Below are positions 35,098 to 44,895 of a stretch of DNA of 64,000 bases, in pieces. A program made the translations under genes and the position numbers. Each line of letters opens with the position of its first letter. Within the stretch, counting starts at the first letter, position 1. Source of the stretch: Liolophura sinensis (Eukaryota; Mollusca; Polyplacophora; Chitonida; Chitonidae). The DNA is taken from assembly GCF_032854445.1 (NCBI RefSeq), contig NC_088307.1, forward strand, positions 2,604,001 through 2,668,000. The letters run 5' to 3'. The notes under the pieces were generated by a model. The model saw only the letters and a program-made list of their open reading frames with translations. It had not been told where the DNA came from and searched no databases.

Positions 35098-36556
35098 GCA
35101 AGGACACGGACCATATGCAAGGAAATGGACCATATGCATGGAAACCGACCATACACATGGACACGGACCATATACATTGACACCAACCATATGCATAAAT
35201 ACGAACTATATACATGGACACGGACCATATACATGGACACGGATCATATATATTGACAAGGACCATATGCTTGGATACGGACCATATACATGGTTACGGA
35301 CCATATGCATGGACACGGACCAAATATATAGACACGGACCATATGCTTGAATACTGACCATATGCATGGATACAGACAATATAGATGGACACGGACCATA
35401 CACATGGACATGGACCATATGCTTGGATACGGGCCATAAGCATGAACACGGACCATATACATATGCTTGGACACGGACTATATGCTTGAATACTGACCAT
35501 ATGCATGGATACAAACCATATGCATGGACACGGATCATATGCATGGACAGGGGCCATATGCTTGGATACTGACCATATGCATGGATACAAACTATTTGCA
35601 TGGATACGGACAGTATGCTTGGATACGGACCATATACATGGTTACGGACCATATGCATGGACACAGACCATATACATGGACACGGACCACATGCTTCTAT
35701 ACGGACCATATACATAGTTACTCATCATATGCATGGACACGGACCATATACACGGACATGGACCATGTGTCTAAATAATGACCATATACATGGATACAGA
35801 CCATACACATGGACATAGACCATATGCATGGACACGGACCATATATATGGACACGGACCATATACATGGACACGGACTATATGCTTGAATACTGACCATA
35901 CCCATTGATACAGACCACACACATGGACATGGACCATATGCTTGGATACGGACAATATACATGGACACGGACTATATGCTTGAATACTGACCATATGCAT
36001 GGACACGGACCATATGCATGGAAACGGACCATATGCTTGGATACAGACCATACACATGGTTACGGACCATGTGCATGGACACGGACCATATATATGGACA
36101 CTGACCATATATATGGACACGGGCCATATACTTGAATACTGACCATACGCATGGATACAAACCATATGCATGGACATGGACCATATGCATGGACACGGAC
36201 TATGTGCTTGAATACTGACCATATGCATGGATACAAACCATATGCATGGACACGGACCATATACATGGACACGGGCCGTATGCATGGACATCGACTATAT
36301 ACATGGTTACCGACCATATGCATGGACACGGACCATATGCATGTACACGGGTCTTTTGCATGGACATGGACTATATGCTTGAATACTGACCATATGCATG
36401 GACACGGACCATATGCATGGACACGGACCATATGCATGGACACGGACCATATGCTTGAATACTGACCATATGCATGGATACAGACCATATGCATGGACAC
36501 GGACCATGCACATGGACACGGACCATATGCTTGAATATTGACCACATGCATGGACA
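35098..36556. repeat. 19-bp minisatellite, about 77 copies
   Basis: The unit is 'catatgcatggacacggac' with frequent variants (acatgg, gcttgg, gcttgaatactgac). The variant 'gcttgaatactgac' recurs at irregular multiples of the unit, giving a higher-order pattern. The period is not a multiple of 3 and the unit has no stop in several frames, so it produces overlapping ORFs of up to 188 codons on both strands (19-residue periodicity) that I do not regard as genes. Confidence 0.95.
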
Positions 36557-36786
36557 CGTTTATTCGAGTGCGTTATAATACAGAAAGTACCTTAAAGACA
36601 GAGCACTCGAAGGTCACCAAGGTGACGTGTAATGGATGACTGGCTCGGTGACTGAGAGATTGAGGTTTACACCATGCCTGTAGAACCCGCCGTGACTATG
36701 AAATGTTACAATTGCAGACTTTTTTGAGTGGAAGAAGCGATCTCAGAATGTGTGAGATCCAGATATGTGTCAGTGCGTTGGGGTTT
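36557..36786. other. Short non-repetitive stretch between two minisatellites
   Basis: About 230 bases with no recognised gene or repeat. It includes the near-palindrome 'ggtcaccaaggtgac'. Confidence 0.6.
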
Positions 36787-38372
36787 ACCCAAGCCGTGTA
36801 CCCCAGACGTGTACCCAGCCGTGTACCCCAGCCGTGTACCCCAGCCGTGTTCCCCAAGCCGTGTATCCCAGCCCTGTACCCCAAAAGTGTACCCCAGCCA
36901 TGTACCCAAGCCGTGTACCCCAGCCATGCACCCAAGCCGTGTACCCAAGCCGTGTACCCCAGCCGTGTACTCAGCCGTGTACCCCAGCCATGTACCCCAG
37001 CCGTGCACCCCAGCCGTGTACCCAAGCCGTGTATCCCAGCCGTGTATCCAAGCCGTGTACCCCAGCCGTGTATCCCAGCCGTGCACCCCAGCCGTGTATC
37101 CCAGCTGTGTACCCAAGACGTGTATCCCAGCCGTGTACCCCAGCCGTGTATCCAAGCCGTGCACCCCAGCCGTGTACCCAAGCCATGTATCCCAGCCGTG
37201 TATCCATGCCGTATATCCCAGCCGTGTATCCCAGCCGTGTACCCAAGCCGTATATCCCAGCCGTGTATCCCAGCCGTGTACCCCAGCCGTGTATCCAAGC
37301 CGTGCACCCCAGCCGTGTATCCAAGCCGTGTATCCTAGCCATGTACCCCAGCCGTGTATCCCAGCCGTGTACCCAAGCCGAGTACCCCAGCCGTGTATCC
37401 CAGCCGTGTATACCAGCCGTGTACCCCAGCCGTGTATCCTAGCCGTGCACCCCAGCCGTGTATCCCAGCCATGTACCCAAGCCGTGTATTCCAGCCGTGT
37501 ATCCCAGCCGTGTACCCCAGCCGTGTATCCCAGCCGTGTACCCCAGCCGTGTATCCCAGCCGTGCACCCCAGCCGTGTATCCTAGCCGTGCACCCCAGCC
37601 GTGTATCCTAGCCGTGTATCCCAGCCGTGTACCCCAGCCGTGTATCCCAGCCGTGTACCCCAGCCGTGTATCCCAGCCGTGTACCCCAGCCGTGTATCCC
37701 AGCCGTGCACCCCAGCCGTGTATCCCAGCCGTGTATCCAAGCCGTGAACCCCAGCCGTGTATCCAAGCCATGTACCCACGGTCCAAGCCGTGTACCCCAG
37801 CCATGAGCTCAGCCGTGTACTCAGCGGTGTACTCAGCGGTGTACCCCAGCCGTGCACCCCAGCCGTGTACCCCAGCCATGTACTCAGCCGTGTACACAGC
37901 GTTGTAGCACAGTGCACCCCAGCCGTGTACCCAAGCCGTGTAACCCAGCCGTGTACCCCAGCCATGTACTTAGCCGTGTGCTCCAGCCGTGTACTCAGCC
38001 ATGTACACCAGCCATGTACCCAAGCCCTGTACCCAAGCCCTGCACCCCAACCGTGTACCCCAGCCATGTACCCCAGCCCTGTACCCCAGCCCTGTACCCA
38101 AGCCGAGTACCCCAGCCATGTACCCCAGCCGTGCACCCCAGCCGTGTACCCCAGCCGTGTATCCCAGCCGTGTATCCAAGCCATGTACCCAAGTCGTGTT
38201 CCCAAGCCCTGTTCCTCAGCCGTGTACCCCAGCCGTGTACTCAGCGGTTTACTCAGCGGTGTAGCCCAGCCGTGCAGGCCAGCCGTGTACCCCAGTCGTG
38301 CACCCAAGCCGAGTACTCAACCTTGTAACCCAGCCGTGTACTCAGCCGTGTACTCGGCCGTGTACTCCGGTT
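36787..38372. repeat. 13-bp minisatellite, about 120 copies
   Basis: The unit is 'ccagccgtgtacc' with common variants (tatc, cacc, catg, caag). Because 13 is not divisible by 3 and the unit lacks stops in most frames, both strands carry long overlapping ORFs (up to 285 codons, 13-residue period). These are products of the repeat. The array is GC-rich compared with its surroundings. Confidence 0.95.
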
Positions 38373-38880
38373 TCCGCCAACAGCAAAATTTATCACCATC
38401 ATGTATAAAGCTCGGCAAACACTGGAGTTCAGATTGAACCCATCTCAACTCGACAGCTGGGTCGGGACGTAAACGCTTGTGTGTAAGCGGAATAACGACG
38501 TAATTCTGCTGGAATTGGTGCTATTTGTAGTGAATTATATTTTATTTACAAGACAGTTAGCTTAGATTTTGTTAATTATACACAACAAATCTTCCAATTT
38601 ATAAACAAAATTTATACAATCGAAAACATGAATGAAACATGACATCAGAGATAAACAGACAAAAAAAAACGTCATTTAAACATTATAATTAGATGGCGCA
38701 AAACTAGTAAAAATATATATATTAAAATGTCAAATAAACATTGAAATAAGCTAATACTTCAACCAGTTAAGTACATGACAATATAACCGCTTAACTTGAA
38801 TTAGGAACGTATTTCTCTGTTGTTCAGAGACCTCTCACCAATGCGGCCGCTAAAAGTTCGAGATGTGCCGAATCTGTAAT
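38373..38880. other. AT-rich intergenic stretch
   Basis: No gene or repeat recognised; A/T-rich between 38520 and 38800. Confidence 0.5.
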
Positions 38881-39420
38881 AATGTAACGAATTCCTCATG
38901 TTGCACCGACTCTATGACACTGCATCGAATTCCTAATGCTGCAGAAATTCATGACGCTCCGCTGAGTCCTTGATGTTGCACAAATCCCCTGATGATGTTA
39001 GATATCTGTGATGATGTACGATTCCTGTGCTGCACAGATCAAAAGATGTTGCATCGAATCCCATGTGCGGCACAGGTTATAGGTTGCTGCATCGAATCCC
39101 TGGTGTTGTGTAGATTATAGAATGCTGCATCGAATCCCATGTGCGGCACAGGTTATAGGAAGCTGCATCGAATCCCTGGTGTTGTGTAGATTATAGGATG
39201 CTGCATCGAATCCCAGGTCCGGCACAGGTTATAGGTTGCTGCATCGAATCCCTGGTGTTGTGTAGATTATAGGATGCTGCATAGAATCCCAGGTGCGGCA
39301 CAGGTTATAGGTTGATGCATCGAATCCCTGGAACTGCACAGATTCTGTGATGCTGCACAATGATTTTCTGATATTGCTAGGAATCTGCGCAAAATCTGTG
39401 ATGCTGAAGTGAAGCAGTAC
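38881..39420. repeat. 38-bp minisatellite with a 76-bp dimer form and degenerate edges
   Basis: The core (about 39020-39345) alternates 'gctgcatcgaatccctggtg' with 'gctgcatcgaatcccatgtg', each followed by a '-ttatagg' stretch, so 38-bp units pair into 76-bp dimers. On both sides the units become shorter and more divergent ('gatgttgcacaaatcc'). Confidence 0.8.
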
Positions 39421-39804
39421 CATCACCGTTGGATTGAGCGGCTAATTATCGGTGTTCTAAATTCTAAATTGGCGGAAACATTTTGTAAGCTCTGGAAACG
39501 TTCTTAGGTCATCGCATGGCATAAAAAGCTTCCAGAAAATAAGATGTTTTCTTATCATATGGAATCCATCTGGTTCTCAACAAGTTTTTTTAAAGCACAA
39601 CATAAATCGTACCCTCTTCAAATTCACTGTTTCTTAAAATTAAAAAGATAGAGAAAGCCGAGGGTCCAATCTATAGTTCTTAGAGCTATTATTTATAATA
39701 ACCAAAGCGCAAGGCCTTTCCAAACAAGTCAAAGTTTCGTTAGGTTGTGCCTGTGAAAAGTGCGACAAACTTTGGAAAGGACGAGCGGTTAGGATCACAC
39801 AGGA
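39421..39804. other. Intergenic stretch
   Basis: No gene recognised; the minus ORF at 39640-39828 has no family resemblance. Confidence 0.5.
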
Positions 39805-40035
39805 CCTGATCGTTATAAACATCACCACAGATCATTCATCGATATCACGGCAGATTTGATTCTTACAAAACATCATCATAGATGAGTCATCGATATCACG
39901 GCAGATGTGGTAATTTCAAAACATCACCATGGGTGAGTCATGGATATCAAGGCAGATGTGGTTGTTAGAAACATCATCATCGGTGAGTCATCGGAATCAC
40001 GGCAGACGTGGTTGTTAGGCAAAATCACCACAGAA
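39805..40035 (-). repeat. 51-bp tandem repeat derived from the mucin-like C terminus
   Basis: About four units with 'gagtcatcgatatcacggca' and 'gatgtggt-nn-ttnnaaacatca'. On the minus strand each unit resembles the coding sequence for TTTSAVIS found at the end of the intact mucin-like exons, so this looks like reiterated 3' coding sequence. Confidence 0.7.
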
Positions 40036-40975
40036 TCAAGATACCGTGAGAACACGTGGGCTCCGTTATCTATGTAGTCTCTTTGATAGCATTGCTTTCG
40101 CCAGACTTAATGCCACCAGGACTCATGGTTACCAACGGTTCAACGTTAGCATTAGTTGTGGTAGGAGTTATGAGTTGAGTTATGCTTGTGGTAAGATTTA
40201 TAGGCCCAGTTGTGTTTGTAGTAAATGTTGTACGCTCAGTTGTGCCTGTGGTAATACTTACAGGCTCAGCTATGCCTGTAATAATTGTGTCATAGGCTGA
40301 GTTGTGCCGGTGATAGGAGCTATAGGCTCAGTTAATTCTGTGATAAGAGTTATAGGCTGAGTTGTGCCTGTAATAAATTTTATGGGCTCAGCTGTGACTA
40401 TGGTAAGAGTAATAGGGTCCGTTATGGATGTGGTGTGTGGTCTGTGGTATGTGGCAGATGTGGTCGGTGCAAAAAGTTTCAGTTGTTCTTGTGGTAAGTG
40501 TAATAAGTGCTATAGGCTTAGTTATGTCTGTGATAGGCGCCTTAGGCTCATTTGTGTCTGTGGTAAGTGCTGTATGCTCAGCTGTGTCTGTGGTAAGTGC
40601 TATAGGCTCAGTTGTGTCTGTGATAGGTGCCTTAGGCTCAGTTGTGTCTGTGGTAAGTGCTACAGTCTCAGTTGTGTCTGTGGTAAGTGCTATAGGCTCA
40701 GTTGTGTCTGTGGTAAATGCTATAGGCTCAGTTGTGTCTGTGGTAAGTGCTATAGGCTCAGTTGTGTCTGTGGTAAGTGCTATAGGCTCAGTTGTGCCTG
40801 TAATAGGTGCCTTAGGCTCAGTTGTGTCTGTGGTAAGTGCTATAGTCTCAGTTGTGTCTGTGGTAAATGCTATAGGCTCAGTTGTGTCTGTGATAGGTGC
40901 CTTAGGCTCAGTTGTGTCTTTGATAAGTGCTATAGGCTCAGTTGTGTGTGTGGTCTATGGTATGTGACAGATGTG
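39985..40975 (-). pseudogene. Mucin-like gene, decayed copy C
   Basis: On the minus strand, 40479-40962 is 16 copies of a 30-bp unit reading TEPIALTTDT. It is followed by divergent units and then GESNAIKETT-stop, and after a one-base shift the TTTSAVI end. It is therefore a homologue of the intact exons at 40993-41507 and 44848-45413, with a stop, a frameshift and an extra indel near 40290. No signal-peptide exon is attached. The plus-strand frames over the array (Cys-rich RLSCVCGKCY or Val-rich) are antisense readings. Confidence 0.6.
40479..40962. repeat. 30-bp minisatellite, about 16 copies
   Basis: The unit 'ctcagttgtgtctgtggtaa' plus gtgctatagg occurs in near-perfect tandem. 30 bp equals 10 codons, the same period as the repeats in the intact mucin-like exons. 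Confidence 0.93.
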
Positions 40976-40992
40976 GTCATTTCAAAACACCA

Positions 40993-41507
40993 TCACCGGC
41001 GAGTCATGGATATCACGGCAGATGTGGTTGTTAGAAACATCACCACAGAAATAAGACACTGTGAGAAAACGTTGTGGGCTCCGTTATCCATGTTTGTAGT
41101 CTCTTTGGTATCATTGCTTTCGCCAGACGTATTATTTATAGGCCCAGTTGTACCTGTGGTAAGATTTATAGGCTCACCTGTGCTTGTGGTAGGAGATGTA
41201 AACTGGGTTGTGCTTATGGTAGGAGATGTAGAATTAGCTGTGCTTATGGTAGGAGATATAGACTGGGTTGTGCTTATGATAGAAGATATAGACTGGGTTG
41301 TGCTTGTGGTAGTAGATGTAGACTGGGCTGTGCTTATGGTAGTAGATGTAGACTGGGCTGTGCTTATGGTAGAAGATATAGACTGGGTTGTGCTTGTGGT
41401 AGTAGATGTAGACTGGGCTGGGCTTATGGTAGGAGATATAGACTGGGCTGTGCTTGTGGTAGGAGATGTAGACTGGGCTGTCGTCGCACTAGTCGAGGTT
41501 GCTGAAA
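40993..41507 (-). CDS. Mucin-like Ser/Thr-rich protein, terminal exon A
   Basis: Minus-strand exon with acceptor TTTTCTCAG just above 41507 and stop TGA at 40993-40995. It is open throughout and in phase 1 with the signal-peptide exon at 47806-47875. Spliced to that exon it gives 193 residues: signal peptide, about 12 ten-residue repeats of the STSPTTSTAQ type, then PINLTTGTTGP, GESNDTKETT and a hydrophobic end (FSQCLISVVMFLTTTSAVIS). The end could be a membrane or GPI-attachment segment. Ser/Thr density suggests heavy O-glycosylation, as in mucins or mucus proteins. It has no ATG of its own. It would be an alternative 3' exon to exon B, or the remnant of a gene that lost its first exon in the duplication. 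Confidence 0.6.
41128..41495 (-). repeat. 30-bp coding repeats in mucin exon A
   Basis: About 12 units of 'tctcctaccacaagcacagc' plus ccagtctaca on the minus strand, encoding SPTTSTAQST with conservative variation (ISPTISTAQS, TSTTTSTTQS). The frame is kept through all units. Confidence 0.85.
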
Positions 41508-41800
41508 CTGAGAAAAACACAGTATTCTAAACAGCTAATTGAAGTAACAGATCCATGCATTACGCTAAAATAATTTAACGATTTTGTCTCAAGACCAAAA
41601 CCCTTAAGGAATGAATTTTTATTTATTTTTTAATTATTTATTATTTTTTTCATAAAAAAATTGATTTATTTGATTCATTAATACTCAAGAATGTTTCACT
41701 GTGCTTGGATATTAGGTCACTTAGTTGAGGACAATCAGCCTAAACACAGCAGTTCGCTATAGTGTACACAGCTAACAATTCTGCTTTATTATTATCTACT

Positions 41801-42291
41801 ACGTGGAGACATTGAATAACCCCATGGAGACATGGAATTATCCAGAGGAGATATGGAATAACACCGTGGAGACATGGAATAACCTCGTGGAAACATGGAC
41901 AATCCAGAGGAGATATGGAATAACCCCGTGAAGACATGGAATAACGCCGTGGAGACATGGAATAATCCAGAGGAGATATGGAATAACCCCGTGGAGACAT
42001 GGAATAACCCCGTGGAGACATGGAATAACCCCATGGAGACATGGAATAACCCATGGGAGATATGGAATAACCCGTGGAGACATGGAATAACCTCGTGGAA
42101 ACATGGAATAATCCAGAGAAGATATGGAATAACCCCGTGGAGACATGGAATTACCCCGTGGAGACATGGAATAATCCAGAGGAGATATGAAATAACCCGT
42201 GGAGACAAGGAAAAATCCAGAGGAAATATGGAATACCACCGTGGAGACATGGAATAACTCCGTGGAGACATTGACTAACACCGTGGAGACA
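41801..42291. repeat. 21-bp minisatellite, about 23 copies
   Basis: The unit is 'gtggagacatggaataaccc' plus c, alternating with 'agaggagatatggaataa' variants. It lies in the presumed intron upstream of exon A. The related array in the second duplicate (45793-46114) is rearranged into an inverted pair. Confidence 0.9.
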
Positions 42292-42327
42292 TGAGCTTTA
42301 ACTGAATTAGTATCTTATACCAATCGG

Positions 42328-42440
42328 TTCCCCCGGGCTCTGCCAGGTTTCCTCCCACCATAATGCTGGCCGTCATCGTGTAAGTGAAATATTTTTGAGT
42401 ATGGCGTCAAATAGATAAATAAATAAATAAAGAAATAAAT
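42328..42440 (-). mobile_element. SINE-A fragment, reverse orientation (duplicate A)
   Basis: 'cccgggctctgccaggtttc', 'ataatgctggccgtcat' and 'aagtgaaatat' end in a taaa microsatellite. The counterpart in duplicate B is at 46112-46240. Confidence 0.75.
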
Positions 42441-43726
42441 ACCAATCGGATAATCTCCTCAGTGACAGATTCTATTTCATACAGGTAAACCCTCGAAAAG
42501 TACTAGTTATTTCCCTTTTAAAGTGCAAATGAGTTTCCATGGCTCATGGTCATGAATCCTACATTTAATATCAAGACAATAAGCCAGAATCGTTTTTGTC
42601 AAAATTAAAAACTTATTTCAGTGCTTTACTTACGGTTCCAGAAGTGATACAATTCCCTTATTAATATTACCAACCGTTCATGGTTCACAAAATGGTTCAG
42701 TTAAAGGATACATCAAAAAGGTACCACAGATCAACTAGCACAGCTTTAAGGAACATGAAGATATGCCAAAAACTCTAAGGCATATTTTGTATTTCTTGCT
42801 AATCCCCTCTATTTTATGCTCTATTTTATGCAGATTTTCTCTCAGTGGTCGGAAATTCGGAAATGACGTCATCGATGAGCATACATACACTTTATCAATG
42901 ACCGGCCCACAGCCTCCAGTTAGGACTTCAAAAAGCTTGTTTAAACAACTATCACCGTTGACGTCACCACAGCAAGCTACGTAATTACTGGACTGACCCC
43001 TCCACTTGGGCCTTATAGAACTCTGCCTTAAAGCCACTTTTACGACCCAAAGAAGAAAGCTGATAACCTTTTTGTGGTTTTGTATGTTTGGTCACATCAT
43101 ATCCTACATATTAAGAAATAAAACTCATGTATACTTTAAAGTAACTTTTCGAAGTTCTAAATTGGTTTTATTGGAATTGGAAGCCATTTTCCGGTACCAA
43201 GATCGGCCCCTGATTAGAGTCAGATTCCAATCCGATTCTCGCTACTTCAGCTGTGAGTTTATTCATTTGTTTATGTATTTATTTACTTGATTAATGTTTT
43301 AAGTCTGTATTCAAGAATACACTTGCGGATCTATGGGTGGACAAAAACACACGTTTTCCCTCTCGTGAAACACACGTTTTCCCTCGCGTGTTAGACGTAA
43401 ATAGGTCTATGCCTTTCACTCTAGATGCGGGTTCAAACCCGCCTTGGACAGATAATGTGTAGATTCTACCAATCTTGCTGCTTATGGGGACATGTTCACA
43501 AGAAGCGGCCGACGAAGCTCGTGTAGCCGTTTGCACGGTCTAACGATCGTTGAAAACCACTTGTTTGATAGCAATTTTAATATTAAATGATTGAGGGGAA
43601 GGAAATAATGCATTGGATTTAGATTAGAAAGAGCAATCGCTAACAAAACTAGATTTGTGTAACAGTATTGGGTTTGAAGATGGTTTCTCCGGCCGCAGAC
43701 CGGACAAAGCCACAATATATTTGTGG
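42441..43726. other. Low-copy stretch of duplicate A
   Basis: No gene recognised; ORFs at 42735-43037 (minus) and 43006-43290 (plus) have no recognisable domain. In duplicate B the first is broken by an internal deletion near 46825. It contains two copies of 'acacacgttttccctc' (three in B at 47182-47262) and a tRNA-B-box-like 'gcgggttcaaacccgc' (43427-43442) that is lost in B. Confidence 0.5.
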
Positions 43727-44660
43727 CTCAGTTGTGTCTTAGGCTCAGTTGTGTCTGTGGTAAGTGCTATAGGCTCAGTTGTGTCTGTGGTAAATGCTAT
43801 AGGCTCAGTTGTGTCTGTGGTAAATGCTATAGGCTCAGTTGTGTCTGTGATAGGTGCCTTAGGCTCAGTTGTGTCTGTGGTAAGTGCTACAGTCTCAGTT
43901 GTGTCTGTGGTAAATGCTATAGGCTCAGTTGTGTCTGTGATAGGTGCTATAGGCTCAGTTGTGTCTGTGGTAAATGCTATAGGTTCAGTTGTGTCTGTGG
44001 TAAGTGCTATAGGCTCAGTTGTGTCTGTGGTAAGTGCTATAGGCTCAGTTGTGTCTGTGATAGGTGCCTTAGGCTCAGTTGTGTCTGTGGTAAGTGCTAT
44101 AGGCTCAGTTGTGTCTGTGGTAAGTGCTATAGGCTCAGTTGTGTCTGTGGTAAATGCTATAGGCTCAGTTGTGTCTGTGATAGGTGCCTTAGGCTCAGTT
44201 GTGTCTGTGGTAAGTGCCTTAGGCTCAGTTGTGTCTGTAATAGGTGCCTTAGGCTCAGTTGTGTCTGTGGTAAGTTCTATAGGCTCAGTTGTGTCTGTGG
44301 TAAATGCTATAGGCTCAGTTGTGTCTGGTAAGTGCTATAGGCTCAGTTGTGTCTGTAATAGGTGCCTTAGGCTCAGTTGTGTCTGTGGTAAGTGCTATAG
44401 GCTCAGTTGTGTCTGTGGTAAATGCTATAGGCTTAGTTGTGTCTGTGGTAAGTGCTATAGGCTCAGTTGTGTCTGTAATAGGTGCCTTAGGCTCAGTTGT
44501 GTCTGTGGTAAGTGCTATAGGCTCAGTTGTGTCTGTGGTAAGTGCTATAGTCTCAGTTGTGTCTGTGGTAAATGCTATAGTCTCAGTTGTGTCTGTGATA
44601 GGTGCCTTAGGCTCAGTTGTGTCTTTGATAAGTGCTATAGGCTCAGTTGTGTGTGTGGTC
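43727..44660 (-). pseudogene. Mucin-like repeat domain, truncated copy (30-bp array, about 31 units)
   Basis: On the minus strand the units read TEPIALTTDT with variants TEPKAPITDT and TEPIAFTTDT. A two-base deletion near 44325 shifts the frame, and the left end is cut by the duplication junction at 43727, so no C terminus follows. It is probably the repeat domain of a former mucin-like exon, now non-functional. It also explains the Cys-rich and Val-rich plus-strand frames. Confidence 0.6.
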
Positions 44661-44689
44661 TATGGTATGTGACAGATGTGGTCATTTCA

Positions 44690-44895
44690 AAACACCATCA
44701 TCGGTGAGTCATGGATATCACGGCAGATGTGCTCATTACAAAACATTACCATCGGTGAATCATGGATATCACGCCAGATGTGCTCATTACAAAACATTAC
44801 CATCAGTGAATCATGGATATCACGGCAGATGTGCTCATTACAAAACATTACCATCGGTGAATCATGGATATCACGGCAGATGTGGTTGTTAGAAA
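44690..44895 (-). repeat. 48-bp tandem repeat of the mucin-like C-terminal coding end
   Basis: Four units containing 'gaatcatggatatcacggca'. The right-most overlaps the true 3' end of exon B (TTTSAVISMIHRW then stop at 44848); the others lie downstream. It is a direct duplication of the stop-proximal coding sequence. Confidence 0.8.

Larger units (their letters stand above)
39990..43726. repeat. Mucin-locus tandem duplication, duplicate A (approximate left limit)
   Basis: Sequence from the 30-bp array through the mucin exon, the 21-bp array, the SINE-A and a 1.1-kb low-copy stretch (42440-43726) is repeated in the same order at 43727-47530. The right junction is sharp: both copies share 'gacaaagccacaatatattt' and then part. 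Duplicate A goes straight into the 30-bp array of B, while duplicate B continues into 'gatgtgttgcctcactgg'. Confidence 0.85.

Noticed and set aside
35725-36557. Minus ORFs of 165-188 codons rich in Tyr, Trp and Met
   Set aside because: A product of the 19-bp array, open on both strands with a 19-residue period.
36728-37585. 285-codon ORF with PSRVPQPCTPAVY repeats
   Set aside because: A product of the 13-bp array; equivalent ORFs exist in other frames and on the opposite strand.
34431-40962. Possible CRISPR-like arrays
   Set aside because: The repeats are head-to-tail without unique spacers, and the genome is eukaryotic.
40364-41530. 388-codon plus ORF, Cys-rich (RLSCVCGKCY), resembling a metallothionein or keratin-associated protein
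   Set aside because: It is antisense to the Thr-rich mucin-like frame, has no signal peptide or splice context, and the minus strand has signal peptide, splice phase and stop in agreement.
43427-43442. tRNA B-box-like 'gcgggttcaaacccgc', possible tRNA gene
   Set aside because: No matching acceptor stem, D arm or anticodon arm could be laid out upstream, and the copy in duplicate B has lost the box; probably a SINE or tRNA-derived remnant.
43655-44707. 350-codon plus ORF (Val/Ser-rich then Cys-rich)
   Set aside because: Same antisense artefact over the 30-bp array of duplicate B; its style changes abruptly at the two-base deletion near 44325.
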